Origin: Enterobacter sp. Cy-643
GTDB lineage: Bacteria > Pseudomonadota > Gammaproteobacteria > Enterobacterales > Enterobacteriaceae
Length of the DNA: 64,000 nucleotides
Assembly: GCF_011752815.1 (NCBI RefSeq)
Contig: NZ_VWWV01000003.1
Location: forward strand, 496,001-560,000
Reading direction: 5' to 3'
Part shown: positions 8,450-16,505 of the stretch, in pieces
How the letters are laid out: each line of letters starts with the position of its first letter
Position numbering within the stretch: position 1 is the first letter of the stretch
Program-made: the position numbers and the translations under genes
The notes under the pieces: model-generated
Seen by the model: only the letters and a program-made list of their open reading frames with translations
What the model was told of the DNA's origin: nothing
Databases searched by the model: none

Positions 8450-8772
8450 ACCCCCCCCTGCTCAGCCGTTTTCAGCAGCGACAGCGCGTGGTCCAGCACC
8501 TTGTCGCCCTGCATCGAGCCGTAATGCATCATGTCGATGGCCGCCACCGGCACGCCGTGAGGCGCCGCCGCCGCGCTCAGGTTCTGCAGCTGGAATTTCA
8601 CCTGCGGCCCGAGAAGGATGACGTCGGCCTCATCGATAATCTGGTCGAAATCGGACACCGGCACGGCGGTAATTTCCACCGCCACATCACGAGCTTGCGC
8701 GGACTGCTTCATTCTTTCCACTAACATGCTGGTGGACATCCCCGCAGCACAGCATAAGAAGATTTTTTTCAT
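8446..8772 (-). CDS. PTS lactose/cellobiose-family IIB component
   Basis: A 108-residue cytoplasmic IIB subunit. The phosphocysteine lies in the N-terminal loop IFLCCAAGMSTSMLV, followed by a small alpha/beta domain with ADVILLGPQVKFQL, as in ChbB/CelA. It accepts phosphate from a IIA protein and passes it to the sugar bound by IIC. It is the first gene of the three-gene operon, with GAGGGA ahead of its ATG. Neither an IIA nor a local regulator gene is seen, so phosphate must come from an IIA encoded elsewhere. About 700 bp of upstream sequence separates it from the SDR gene. Confidence 0.88.
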   Translation of the reverse strand: MKKIFLCCAAGMSTSMLVERMKQSAQARDVAVEITAVPVSDFDQIIDEADVILLGPQVKFQLQNLSAAAAPHGVPVAAIDMMHYGSMQGDKVLDHALSLLKTAEQGGV

Positions 8773-9046
8773 CGCTTTTCCCTCAGAGAATCAATGCAGT
8801 GTCCGCGATATGCGGCCAAATATATTCTGAGTAGCGGTGAAAAAAGCCACAAGTGAGGGTGGGCACAGATTTGCTTTTAGCGGCTGGTACTTTTGGCGAA
8901 TGAACGCCAGAACTTACATTAAAAGTAATAATAAACAGACGGATAAGAATGTTACTTTTCTGGTGGCGTTCGTCTTTTAGCGCGGTTTTATTCACGAGAA
9001 TGGTGGGGCGGTCACAGGCAGACGTTCATCTTAGTATTGCACCATG

Positions 9047-9466
9047 CCCTCACCCCGGCCCTCTCCCAGAGGGAGAGGGGGAAAACAAGTGCCAGATAAC
9101 AAGGTTTATTCCCTCACTCCATCATCAAATGGGAACAGCAGCTTCAGCCTGTTTTATTTATCCCCTCTCACCCCATCATCGAATGGGAACAGCAGCTTCG
9201 GCCTGTTTTATTTATCCCCTCTCACCCCATCATCGAATGGGAACAGCAGCTTCGGCCTGTTTTATTTATCCCCTCTCACCCCATCATCGAATGGGAACAG
9301 CAGCTTCGGCCTGTTTTATTTATTCCCTCACCCCATCATCAAATGGGAACAGCAGCTTCAGCCTGTCTTATTTATCCCCTCTCATCCCATCATCGAATGG
9401 GAACAGCAGCTTCGGCCTGTTTTATTTATCCCCTCTCCCTTCCAGGGAGAGGGTTAGGGTGAGGGT
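9047..9466. repeat. BIME-like palindromic repeat cluster 3, enclosing a tandem array
   Basis: This cluster lies in the ~700-bp gap between the PTS IIB gene and the SDR. It opens with CCCTCACCCCGGCCCTCTCC (9047-) and closes with GGGAGAGGGTTAGGGTGAGG (9445-), the same facing arrangement as the other clusters. Unlike the others, its interior has been expanded into a tandem repeat. The rest of the gap (8773-9046) is AT-richer and presumably carries the PTS operon promoter; no gene is supported there. Confidence 0.85.
9121..9440. repeat. Six-copy 54-bp direct tandem repeat
   Basis: Six near-identical units start at 9121, 9175, 9229, 9283, 9335 and 9389; the period is 54 bp except one 52-bp step. 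Each unit contains ATCATC[GA]AATGGGAACAGC, then AGCTTC[GA]GCCTGTTTTA, then a TATCCCCTCTCACCCC-type block that is a half unit of the dispersed palindrome. The period is a multiple of three, so long reading frames cross it, but these have no plausible start or homology. Copy number is likely variable between strains by slippage or recombination. Confidence 0.92.
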
Positions 9467-9472
9467 AAAGAG

Positions 9473-10216
9473 CTACAAACTCCCCACGCCACCGTCGACC
9501 AACAGGTCGGTGCCGACCACGAAGGCTGATTCGTCAGACGCCAGGAACACGGCAGCTTTTGCCAGCTCCAGTGCGGTGCCGAGACGCCCAATCGGCACAA
9601 GATCGCGGATAGTTTCCCGCAGCGTGTCGGCGGCTACACCATTCCCCAGTTTGCCCAGCGCCGGGGTTTCCGTCGGGCCCGGGCTCAGCCCGTTAACCCG
9701 AATGCCACGCGGATGCAGCTCCCCGGAAAGCGTACGAGCCAGAGAAAGTATCCCCGCTTTGCTCGCCGCGTAGGCGTTGGTCTGCGGCAGGCCGATGCGC
9801 GCGCTGACCGAGCCGCACACAATCACCGAAGACGGGTTAGCCAGCAGCGGCAGCAGCGCCTGAATCAGGAAGAACGGGCCTTTGAGATTGATGTTCATCA
9901 GCCGGTCATATGCCTGTTCGTCCCAGTCTTCCAGCGAATGGTGCGTCACATCACCCGCGTTGATGTAGAGCACATCCAGCCGCGGCCAGAGCTGCTTCAA
10001 CTCCGCCGCCACCGCACGCTGCCCGGCGATATCGCCCGCATCGCTTTTAATCAGGTGCACATTGCCCAAAACCTCTTTGGCTGCCTGTAGCCCCCGCTCG
10101 CTGCGCCCGGTGATCGCCACCGTTGCACCTTCGGCAATAAACTGCCGCGCCGTTTCAAGCCCGATGCCGCTGGTGCCGCCGGTAATCAAGGCGTATTTGC
10201 CGTTAAGTCTGCCCAT
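9473..10216 (-). CDS. Short-chain dehydrogenase/reductase (SDR)
   Basis: A 247-residue classical SDR oxidoreductase. The NAD(P)-binding motif is TGGTSGIG near the N-terminus, NAG appears in LYINAGD, and the catalytic Ser, Tyr and Lys lie in VCGSVSAR and AYAASKAG (YxxxK). An Arg in TGRSE after the second strand favours NADPH. The start at 10216 (MGRLNGK) has GAGGA upstream; upstream in-frame ATGs would only add a short charged tail. It is divergent from an HxlR-family regulator across a 122-bp spacer, a frequent arrangement for redox- or electrophile-responsive reductases. Substrate unknown. Confidence 0.87.
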   Translation of the reverse strand: MGRLNGKYALITGGTSGIGLETARQFIAEGATVAITGRSERGLQAAKEVLGNVHLIKSDAGDIAGQRAVAAELKQLWPRLDVLYINAGDVTHHSLEDWDEQAYDRLMNINLKGPFFLIQALLPLLANPSSVIVCGSVSARIGLPQTNAYAASKAGILSLARTLSGELHPRGIRVNGLSPGPTETPALGKLGNGVAADTLRETIRDLVPIGRLGTALELAKAAVFLASDESAFVVGTDLLVDGGVGSL

Positions 10217-10260
10217 CGTCGTGTCCTCATTCATCACTGTTGCGGGCATTATTTCCGCTA

Positions 10261-10297
10261 TAGTATTCTTTGGATAGTAGGCACCAAATGGATACTA
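10261..10297. promoter_or_regulatory. Candidate HxlR operator between SDR and regulator
   Basis: The divergent spacer contains TAGTAT at 10261-10266 and its complement ATACTA at 10292-10297. It also has the near-direct repeats GGATAGTA (10272-10279) and GGATACTA (10290-10297), spaced 18 bp. HxlR-family operators commonly use AGTA/TACT half-sites, so autoregulation and control of the SDR are plausible. Confidence 0.45.
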
Positions 10298-10338
10298 AGG
10301 AACCACAAGGGGCGCATTAGCGTGTGCCGGGAGCCAGG

Positions 10339-10698
10339 ATGACAAAAAATTTTTCAGCCCTGCCGCCCGCGGGCAGCGACTGCCCGATGGTGAATTTTGT
10401 GAATCTCATTTCGGGCAAATGGGCCATTCCAATTTTGTACCGCCTGATCCTTCTCAACGATCCGGTGCGCTTTAGTGACCTGCAGCGGGCTGTCAGTCCC
10501 ATTACGCAGAAAGAGCTCACCCGCCAGCTTCGTCAATTTGAAGCTCGCGGCCTGGTGGTGAGGCAAGTTTTTGCGGAAGTCCCGCCGCGCGTGGAATATC
10601 AGATCACCGCGCTCGGTAAGTCTCTGCGACCAACGCTGGATTCACTCGCCGAATGGATGAAGGAGAATGCCGGTGAGATGGAACTGTCTCTTCCCTGA
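10339..10698 (+). CDS. HxlR family winged-helix transcriptional regulator
   Basis: A 119-residue HxlR-type regulator (the YodB/YtcD/HypR group). The winged-helix core runs from SGKWAIPILYRLI through FSDLQRAVSPITQKELTRQLRQ to VEYQITALGKSL. An N-terminal cysteine in GSDCPMVNF sits near the position used for thiol sensing in some members, so electrophile or quinone sensing is possible but unproven. The ATG at 10339 follows a GGGAGCCAGG ribosome site; a GTG at 10324 is an alternative. It is divergent from the SDR and probably controls it. Confidence 0.85.
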   Translation: MTKNFSALPPAGSDCPMVNFVNLISGKWAIPILYRLILLNDPVRFSDLQRAVSPITQKELTRQLRQFEARGLVVRQVFAEVPPRVEYQITALGKSLRPTLDSLAEWMKENAGEMELSLP

Positions 10699-10712
10699 GA
10701 ACGCGACGTCAG

Positions 10713-11591
10713 TTAGCCAAAAACTTCATCGACCAGCGCGCTGCCGAGGCGCATGGCCGAACAAATACGCGGCATGCCCAGCGCCACGCCCTGCCAGCTC
10801 TGTGTGACCGAGTAACAGATCGGCTGGCGTTCAATGTCGCAGCCATCCCCGAGCCAGGTCAGCGCGTCTTTATGCTCCAGTAACCCCGGAGACGTTGGCG
10901 TCGCCAGCCAGTCATGGAAATAATGGCGGGTGCGAGGGGAAGCGTTCACCTCCTCCGCCAGGCGGTTGATGGCGAGGCTGCGCACATGCTCAATCAACTC
11001 CTCAGCCTGCTCCGGCGTCCCCAGACGAACGGCATCGCCAAAGGTGCCCCAGCGCAGCTCTTCCAGCGCGACGTAGCAACGCGCAGCCGGAGAGAATGAA
11101 AAATAGTGCCCGCTGCGCCAGCGGGAAAAAATCTGCTCGCTGTGGACCATGCCCTGGCGGACGAGATCGCTGTGGTGAAACTCTTCTTTCAGCCGGGTCA
11201 GCCGCTGAGAAAAGTAGTCGCGCAGGGCCCGGAGCCGCTCACGCACCGCTGCCGAATGGTGCGCCGTACGGGCTGAAACCGGCTCCAGCTGGGCAATTCT
11301 CTCGCTTATCTGGCTGTTAGCTAAGTAGCTTTTTGCCAAATCTGTCGACAGCTGGCCGAGGCTTATCAACGACGCATCAAGCTCATCCTGCGGCGGTGTT
11401 CCCGCGAGTCCGGCCTGCCGCCGGGCCACAGCGACGAACAGCGCCAAAAGCTGCTCATAAAACGCCTGACTTTGCGGGCTGCTCCACGGCTGGCGGGCGA
11501 CATCAATCCCCATGGCAAAGTCGACGACAAATTTTTCACTAAGACAGCTGAGGGTTCTTATTGGCCCTTCCATTAATACACTGCTCATCAT
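10713..11591 (-). CDS. rdcB: RdcB (YjcZ), diguanylate cyclase regulator
   Basis: A 292-residue YjcZ-type protein. In E. coli RdcB (YjcZ) works with the dynamin-like GTPase RdcA (YjdA/CrfC) to stimulate the diguanylate cyclase DgcE and hence curli and biofilm matrix. No enzymatic motif is visible; the protein is largely alpha-helical, with heptad-like Leu patterns in about residues 95-160. Its start overlaps the stop of rdcA (ATGATG with an embedded TGA), which fits a tight protein pair. The gene order matches the E. coli yjdA-yjcZ operon beside yjdM. Assignment rests on context and family resemblance. Confidence 0.82.
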   Translation of the reverse strand: MMSSVLMEGPIRTLSCLSEKFVVDFAMGIDVARQPWSSPQSQAFYEQLLALFVAVARRQAGLAGTPPQDELDASLISLGQLSTDLAKSYLANSQISERIAQLEPVSARTAHHSAAVRERLRALRDYFSQRLTRLKEEFHHSDLVRQGMVHSEQIFSRWRSGHYFSFSPAARCYVALEELRWGTFGDAVRLGTPEQAEELIEHVRSLAINRLAEEVNASPRTRHYFHDWLATPTSPGLLEHKDALTWLGDGCDIERQPICYSVTQSWQGVALGMPRICSAMRLGSALVDEVFG

Positions 11592-13951
11592 TGCTCCGCT
11601 GAGAAAAGCGTCTGGATATCATCGCGCAACAGGCGGGTATCCTCGTGAATGTAACGTGCCGTTCTGACACTCTGTTCCAGCTTGTTCTGGAGAGAAAACA
11701 GCACGGTGTCGTTCTGCTGTTTCGAGGAAAGACTCTGCCGTAAATTGCTGTGAATAGCGTCCAGCGCACCGGCAAAATCGGCGAAAAACGTCGCCATCCC
11801 GGCCGTGACGGAAATATCCACCTGTGCGGTAATCGCCTGGTTTATCTGGCTCAGGAAAGTCGACACATGGTCATGCAGCTTTTGCTGTAACTTCTCGAGG
11901 TCAATCACGTAGCGGCTATGGGTGGCGGCATAATCTTCCCAGCCCCAGTCCACGCCGTTCAGCCAGCGCGCCAGCACGCCCCGCATTCCGTTTTGCGGCT
12001 GCATTGCCGACATCGCCACTTCCTGGTTTTCGATAACATTGGTGAACGCCGAGTGGGTGTTAAAATTAAGCTGGCTGGCCTGGAACGCAGGCAGGCTGAT
12101 TTGAGCGCGGAATCCGGCCACTTTCAGGCCGTCACTCACCCGCTGCTCAATAGGCTTCAACGCCGACTGCAGCGTATAGGTCAGGTTCGCCTCAAGGTTA
12201 CTGAGCAGTGCCCCAAGCTCCCCGCTTAGCGTTTGCTGGGCGGCAAATAAAATGCTTTCGCTGGACGCGCGAATCTTGTGTAGCAAAGTGCGGGCCGTCG
12301 CTTCATCTTCGCCCATTAGCTTCTCGCTGCCCGGCGAAAAATCCACGTTTCGCGTTAAGGTATGCGGGTATAACGGGTGCAGCTTCTCTGCGCCCGGCCG
12401 CCCCTCCCGGAAATAGGTTTGCAGGTCGCTATGCATCTGAGCTTCAAAGCGCTGCATAAAATCGCCTATGCCGGCGAGGGCATCGCTGACCTGCCGCTGA
12501 ATCACCGCGCTCACCGACTGCTGAGTCTGCAGCAGCAGTTGAATATCCTGCTCCAGTTGAAGAATATTCTCCTGCAGGCTGTCGTTCGCCACCTGCAACC
12601 CCTGGCAGCGGAAACTCAGGTAACGTTCTGCGCCTTCGGCATAGTCCAGCAGCTTGTGGCACGCCGCCCGCAGCGTGTACAGAGAAGCATTCGCGTGCGC
12701 GGTATGCAGAATCGTCTCAATCGGGGACTCAAACATCGAGTCTTCCCACAGCAAGTCCGCCGCATGGCGCAGATGCTCGATATCAGCCAAATCCGCACTG
12801 CGCCAGCGCCGGCCTAATGCCGCTTCCGCAAAGTCCTGCACCCAGCGCTGCTCTTCGGGGTCGGGTAAACGACCATACGTGGCCAGTTCGTAGCGGGCAC
12901 GGTTGGCAAGATAGCCCCACATACTTGACACCGGGAACACATTTTCCGGCGCAATGCTGTCCTTCATCAACGTTCCGGCGATCATTGCCTTCACCTGAGC
13001 GGCATCGTCGCCGTTGCGATCCTTCTGATCGAACTTGTTCACCAGCGCATACAGCGGCACCGATTTGCTGACGCCGAGCACCGCCTCGCGGACTTCTTCG
13101 TCGGATATGGACTTAAGCTGCGTGTAGTCCATCACCGCCAGCACGGCGGAAGCCTGCGCCAGCTGCTCTTTAAGCATCTTTTGCAGGTGTGGCTGCCCCG
13201 CTTCGTTCGGCCCAGGCGTGTCCAGCAGCGTCAGCTGACCGTGGCCATTTTTGAGGCCGGCCAGATGCACAAACTCCACCTCAATGACCGGCACATGCTC
13301 AATCGCGGCATAGGCTTTGAAGGGGAAAGCGACATCCAGAACCCGGCACAGGCGCACCAGATCGTTCAGGCTCTTCAGGCAGTGGAAAATGGGCTGCGCG
13401 CCGAGATAATGGCGTTCAAAGCCTTTACCGTTGGCGATCCTGGCGATAAGCGCCTCCATATCCCGATCCACTTCCAGCTCGCGCGCCAGCGCTTCCCGGC
13501 TGGTGAGCAGCAGCTTCTCCTGCAGTTCCCCCATCAGGTTTTCTATCGGCTGAACATAGGGGAAATGCAGCACCGGCTCGCGCTGGCCCGGGGTGTGGCG
13601 GATAAGCGTCGGCAGCGCCGTCATTGGCCGGTTGCGGTTAGGCAGAACCTCCGTGCCCACAATGGCATTAATGGTGGTCGACTTCCCCGCTTTCATGGTG
13701 CCGACAATCGCCAGGACCATTTCATGTTGGGTTATTTTACGCCTTTCATTTTGCAGCATGTCTTTCTGCAGTTCGATTCCGCGTGGGCTAAATTTCAATG
13801 GATGTACCGTAGCCACAGGGTTCGCTAAAGCGCTATTTTGTTCATTTTGTAAAGCCAGTGGAGCGACTTTTAAAGCGCTAAGGTTTTGTAACGCTAATTG
13901 CAAAAGACGCTCGGCTTCCTGACTCAGTTCAAAAATAGTTTGTGTGTGCAT
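11588..13951 (-). CDS. rdcA: RdcA/CrfC (YjdA), dynamin-like GTPase
   Basis: A 787-residue dynamin-family GTPase. The G1 P-loop GTMKAGKS is at residues 84-91, G3 DTPG at 244-247 and G4 NKFD at 305-308; long helical and coiled-coil regions follow (about 430-780). E. coli YjdA is 742 residues and has been described both as CrfC (sister replication fork colocalisation, via the beta clamp) and as RdcA (GTPase partner of RdcB). The short clamp-binding hexapeptide I recall near residue 41 of the E. coli protein is not obvious here. The N-terminal start MHTQTIFELSQEAERLL is the conserved one. The C-terminal half is more divergent than the G domain. Confidence 0.88.
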   Translation of the reverse strand: MHTQTIFELSQEAERLLQLALQNLSALKVAPLALQNEQNSALANPVATVHPLKFSPRGIELQKDMLQNERRKITQHEMVLAIVGTMKAGKSTTINAIVGTEVLPNRNRPMTALPTLIRHTPGQREPVLHFPYVQPIENLMGELQEKLLLTSREALARELEVDRDMEALIARIANGKGFERHYLGAQPIFHCLKSLNDLVRLCRVLDVAFPFKAYAAIEHVPVIEVEFVHLAGLKNGHGQLTLLDTPGPNEAGQPHLQKMLKEQLAQASAVLAVMDYTQLKSISDEEVREAVLGVSKSVPLYALVNKFDQKDRNGDDAAQVKAMIAGTLMKDSIAPENVFPVSSMWGYLANRARYELATYGRLPDPEEQRWVQDFAEAALGRRWRSADLADIEHLRHAADLLWEDSMFESPIETILHTAHANASLYTLRAACHKLLDYAEGAERYLSFRCQGLQVANDSLQENILQLEQDIQLLLQTQQSVSAVIQRQVSDALAGIGDFMQRFEAQMHSDLQTYFREGRPGAEKLHPLYPHTLTRNVDFSPGSEKLMGEDEATARTLLHKIRASSESILFAAQQTLSGELGALLSNLEANLTYTLQSALKPIEQRVSDGLKVAGFRAQISLPAFQASQLNFNTHSAFTNVIENQEVAMSAMQPQNGMRGVLARWLNGVDWGWEDYAATHSRYVIDLEKLQQKLHDHVSTFLSQINQAITAQVDISVTAGMATFFADFAGALDAIHSNLRQSLSSKQQNDTVLFSLQNKLEQSVRTARYIHEDTRLLRDDIQTLFSAEQ

Positions 13952-14055
13952 AAAAAATCTTTCCTTAACTCAAATTATCCGGTTTTATCACCGCCACCGT
14001 GTAGTTGTAATCATGGCAATACCGGTTTTTATAATTACGTGAGGGAAATAATTTA

Positions 14056-14730
14056 TTAATTAACATTACACCACGCCGCGATCCTGGCTTTTAAGTCGCT
14101 CTGCCAGACCTGCGGGGAAATAATGGTGAGATGCGGTATCCAATACTGCACCAGCGGAAACAATTGTTCTGGCGAAGCAATATGACTCGCCAGAAGTAAC
14201 TCTCCGTTATCAAGCTCTCTGATGGTTTTTTGAAAAGGTAATAGCTTGCGCTGTTTAAAATGTTCAGCCGCCTGCGCCGAAACCTGTAACAGCACTTCCG
14301 TCTTTACCCTTTCCCCACCAGGATCGTCCCGATCGTCAAATAATGGATAAAAAATAGCTTTACGCTGTGGGCTATTTTCATATTCATACCCTACAACCAA
14401 TAAATCTGGAATAGCGCGCAGCGTAATATATTGATTATGGCTCTTTATGTCGTACCACGGATAAAACGCAGCAAGCCCTACGCGTTTAGTAATGCGTAAC
14501 AGGTCGTTTACGTTAAACTGTCCTTTTAAATGCGAAGAGAGACGCTTTTTCCCCTCGCCGACGTCCTCCAGAATAGCACCAAGCCGGTTCAAATCACGAT
14601 ACGCAGTTCGCATATCTACATCAAAACGCTGGCGGATAATATCAGCGGAAAGGGTTTCCCCCTGATAAAGACTTAAGACGATTTCGGCCAGTCGATCTGC
14701 AACTTTTACTTTCGCGCCTTTCATTCTCAT
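14056..14730 (-). CDS. WYL-domain transcriptional regulator with DeoR-type HTH
   Basis: A 224-residue regulator with an N-terminal DeoR/HTH_11 winged helix (VADRLAEIVLSLYQGETLSADIIRQRF then MRTAYRDLNRLGAIL) and a C-terminal WYL-like ligand or nucleic-acid sensing domain (about 90-170). WYL proteins often respond to nucleotides or DNA damage and commonly sit beside defence or stress genes. It lies 105 bp upstream of rdcA in the same direction, so it may control or be co-transcribed with the rdc pair. The ATG at 14730 follows AGGAACCG; ATGs at 14760 and 14772 are alternatives. I do not recall an equivalent at this place in E. coli K-12. Confidence 0.78.
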   Translation of the reverse strand: MRMKGAKVKVADRLAEIVLSLYQGETLSADIIRQRFDVDMRTAYRDLNRLGAILEDVGEGKKRLSSHLKGQFNVNDLLRITKRVGLAAFYPWYDIKSHNQYITLRAIPDLLVVGYEYENSPQRKAIFYPLFDDRDDPGGERVKTEVLLQVSAQAAEHFKQRKLLPFQKTIRELDNGELLLASHIASPEQLFPLVQYWIPHLTIISPQVWQSDLKARIAAWCNVN

Positions 14731-14775
14731 CGGTTCCTGCCTCTGTATCGGTACATCCATAGGCCCAACCATACC

Positions 14776-14791
14776 CCTGTCAAGTGACAGG
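14776..14791. promoter_or_regulatory. Palindrome CCTGTCA-AG-TGACAGG
   Basis: A perfect 7-bp-arm palindrome sits just upstream of the WYL regulator. A further GGTGTCAG follows at 14793-14800. This is a good candidate autoregulatory operator. The remainder of the 14773-15133 gap is AT-rich, contains the yjdM promoter, and shows no supported gene. Confidence 0.45.
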
Positions 14792-15022
14792 AGGTGTCAG
14801 CGCAATACGCTTTTTTTTATTTTTTCAAACAGGTATAGCGCAGCAGCCCATGCTGGCAGACTTGCTCGAAGCGAAGTGAAACTAAGTTAAATTAGCCTTA
14901 TTTAACGGCAATTAAAGCCTGAACTTTAAGTTAAATTTGGTGGTTATTTCTTTGAATGAAAGGTTTTTTGTACTTTATGGCGGCCAGAAAGCCCGCCGGG
15001 CATAGGTTTACGGCAATAATCC

Positions 15023-15050
15023 CTGCAAATGTAGGGATTTGATGTATAAT
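15023..15050 (+). promoter_or_regulatory. Likely sigma-70 promoter of yjdM
   Basis: A perfect TATAAT (15045-15050) lies 16 bp after CTGCAA (15023-15028). The sequence CCCTGCAAATGTAGGG overlaps the -35 region as a short inverted repeat. The promoter would give a leader of about 75 nt before yjdM. Confidence 0.45.
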
Positions 15051-15133
15051 CTCAGCACTTTTTCGCGATTCAGCATATTTTCACGGCCAAATCGCTATTT
15101 TTCATTACTTTATCTCACCTTGAGGATCAGATA

Positions 15134-15469
15134 ATGCAACTCCCTCATTGCCCGAAGTGCAATTCCGAATACACCTACGAAGACAACGGCATGCTGATTT
15201 GCCCGGAGTGCGCTCATGAATGGAATCCGGCCGCGGCGAGCGAAGAAGACGCCGCGCTGGTAGTAAAAGATGCTAACGGCAACCTGCTGGCCGACGGCGA
15301 CAGCGTCACCGTCGTGAAAGATCTCAAGGTCAAAGGGAGCTCTTCGATGCTGAAGATCGGCACAAAAGTGAAGAACATTCGCCTGGTAGAAGGCGATCAC
15401 AATATCGACTGCAAAATCGACGGTTTTGGCCCGATGAAGCTGAAGTCCGAGTTTGTGAAAAAGAACTAA
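15134..15469 (+). CDS. yjdM: YjdM (PhnA) zinc-ribbon protein
   Basis: A 111-residue protein of the PhnA/YjdM family. The N-terminal zinc ribbon has two CxxC pairs ([12 protein letters not shown] and [10 protein letters not shown]), followed by a small beta-rich KOW-like domain ([17 protein letters not shown]). The original name phnA reflects proximity to the phn genes; the E. coli protein is not phosphonoacetate hydrolase and its role remains unclear. Length and sequence match the E. coli protein closely. AGGATCAGATA precedes the ATG. It is followed 97 bp later by yjdN. Confidence 0.92.
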   Translation: MQLPHCPKCNSEYTYEDNGMLICPECAHEWNPAAASEEDAALVVKDANGNLLADGDSVTVVKDLKVKGSSSMLKIGTKVKNIRLVEGDHNIDCKIDGFGPMKLKSEFVKKN

Positions 15470-15566
15470 TCTCCCCCGGCAGGTGGCCTTGCCGCCTGCC
15501 CCGCCTGGCTTACCTGCCCCGCACAACCTACACTTCTTCTGCACTCTCCTTACAGAGGATTCGGTT

Positions 15567-15995
15567 ATGCCTTTAGGACCCTACATCTCATTAAACGGTC
15601 GCTGCGCCGAGGCCATCGCCTTTTACCAGCAGGCTTTGGGCGCCGAACTGACGTTCAAAATTACCTTCGGTGAAATGCCCAAAGAAGCAACCAATGCCGA
15701 GGACTGTAGCGGCGCGGGCGTCTATTCTGACGACAGCGTTATGCACGCAAATTTGCGGGTGGCCGGTAACGATTTGATGATGACCGACGCCAGCATGAGC
15801 GGGGAAAAACCACAGCACAGCGGCTTTTCACTCTGCCTTGCCAGCCAGGATCCGGCAGAGGGTAAACGCTGGTTTGACGCCCTCTCCGCTGGCGGCACCG
15901 TCACCATGCCCTGGAGCGAAACTTTTTGGGCAAAAGGCTATGGCTCACTGACGGATAAGTTCGGCATTCCGTGGATGGTCAACGTCGAAAGATAA
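15567..15995 (+). CDS. yjdN: YjdN (PhnB), VOC-fold protein
   Basis: A 142-residue member of the vicinal oxygen chelate (glyoxalase/bleomycin resistance) superfamily of the PhnB/YjdN type. Typical features are ISLNGRCAEAIAFYQQALGAE at the N-terminus and PWSETFWAKGYGSLTDKFG near the end. Its function is not established; it is not required for C-P bond cleavage in E. coli. The ATG at 15567 gives the conserved N-terminus MPLGPYISLNG. A rho-independent terminator follows at 16021, so it closes the yjdM-yjdN unit. Confidence 0.9.
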   Translation: MPLGPYISLNGRCAEAIAFYQQALGAELTFKITFGEMPKEATNAEDCSGAGVYSDDSVMHANLRVAGNDLMMTDASMSGEKPQHSGFSLCLASQDPAEGKRWFDALSAGGTVTMPWSETFWAKGYGSLTDKFGIPWMVNVER

Positions 15996-16020
15996 AGCGG
16001 CATATTCTTTTATTCTTTTA

Positions 16021-16049
16021 GGGTCCGCTAATCCGGGCCCTTTATTTTT
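16021..16049 (+). terminator. Rho-independent terminator after yjdN
   Basis: GGGTCCG (16021-16027) pairs with CGGGCCC (16034-16040), with one G-T pair, around a 6-nt loop; TTTATTTTT follows. The rest of 16050-16440 is AT-rich with no supported gene. Confidence 0.85.
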
Positions 16050-16445
16050 ACCAATGGTTAAAAATTCAAGAAAATCAAAGCAGCTTATATATTCATTTTT
16101 TTGATGCCATTTCATTATTCCTTTTTAAAGAATTTATTCCTGACAAAAGGAGCCAACATGCCAGCGCGCAATCGGTATAACCGATAAATTAATTATTCCG
16201 AGTCAAAGCATATTATTTCAGGAATAAGACAATATATTTAAAGAGAACCATCATCAGGATATAGAATATATTCAAAAATCAATTACAGGCGCGCGTAAAC
16301 CTTGTTTGCTGACGATCGCTTTGACTTAACCTTTCCCCGCCATCTAACGGTTTTTTTCGCTTTGACAAGGCAACGCCCTGATTCCACGAAAAACAGGGCA
16401 GCCAGCCAACCGCAAACTTCAACTCTTCATCGTACAGAAACCAAT

Positions 16446-16463
16446 CATTAACAAAACCGTCAC
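16446..16463 (+). promoter_or_regulatory. Weak candidate Pho box upstream of the phn remnant
   Basis: CCGTCAC (16457-16463) matches a PhoB half-site well, and CATTAAC lies exactly 11 bp earlier as a poor partner. The E. coli phn operon is PhoB-activated from this position. If real, this site drives the phnF-P genes after loss of phnCDE. Confidence 0.35.
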
Positions 16464-16505
16464 TTTCCCCCGGCACCATGAGGCAACTTTTGAAGGAGGC
16501 CCGTG

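Noticed and set aside
8783-8995. 70-codon minus-strand frame upstream of the PTS IIB gene
   Set aside because: Lies in the promoter region, with no ribosome site and no recognisable domain.
9121-9440. CRISPR array
   Set aside because: Units are contiguous direct repeats without unique spacers; no cas genes are near.
9044-9457. Open frames across the 54-bp repeats (tandem peptide repeats of about 18 residues)
   Set aside because: The frames stay open only because the period is a multiple of three; they begin in palindromic repeat DNA, have no proper start region and resemble no protein family.
16279-16479. 66-codon minus-strand frame in the yjdN-phnF gap
   Set aside because: No ribosome site and no family resemblance; the DNA is better explained as the former phn upstream region.
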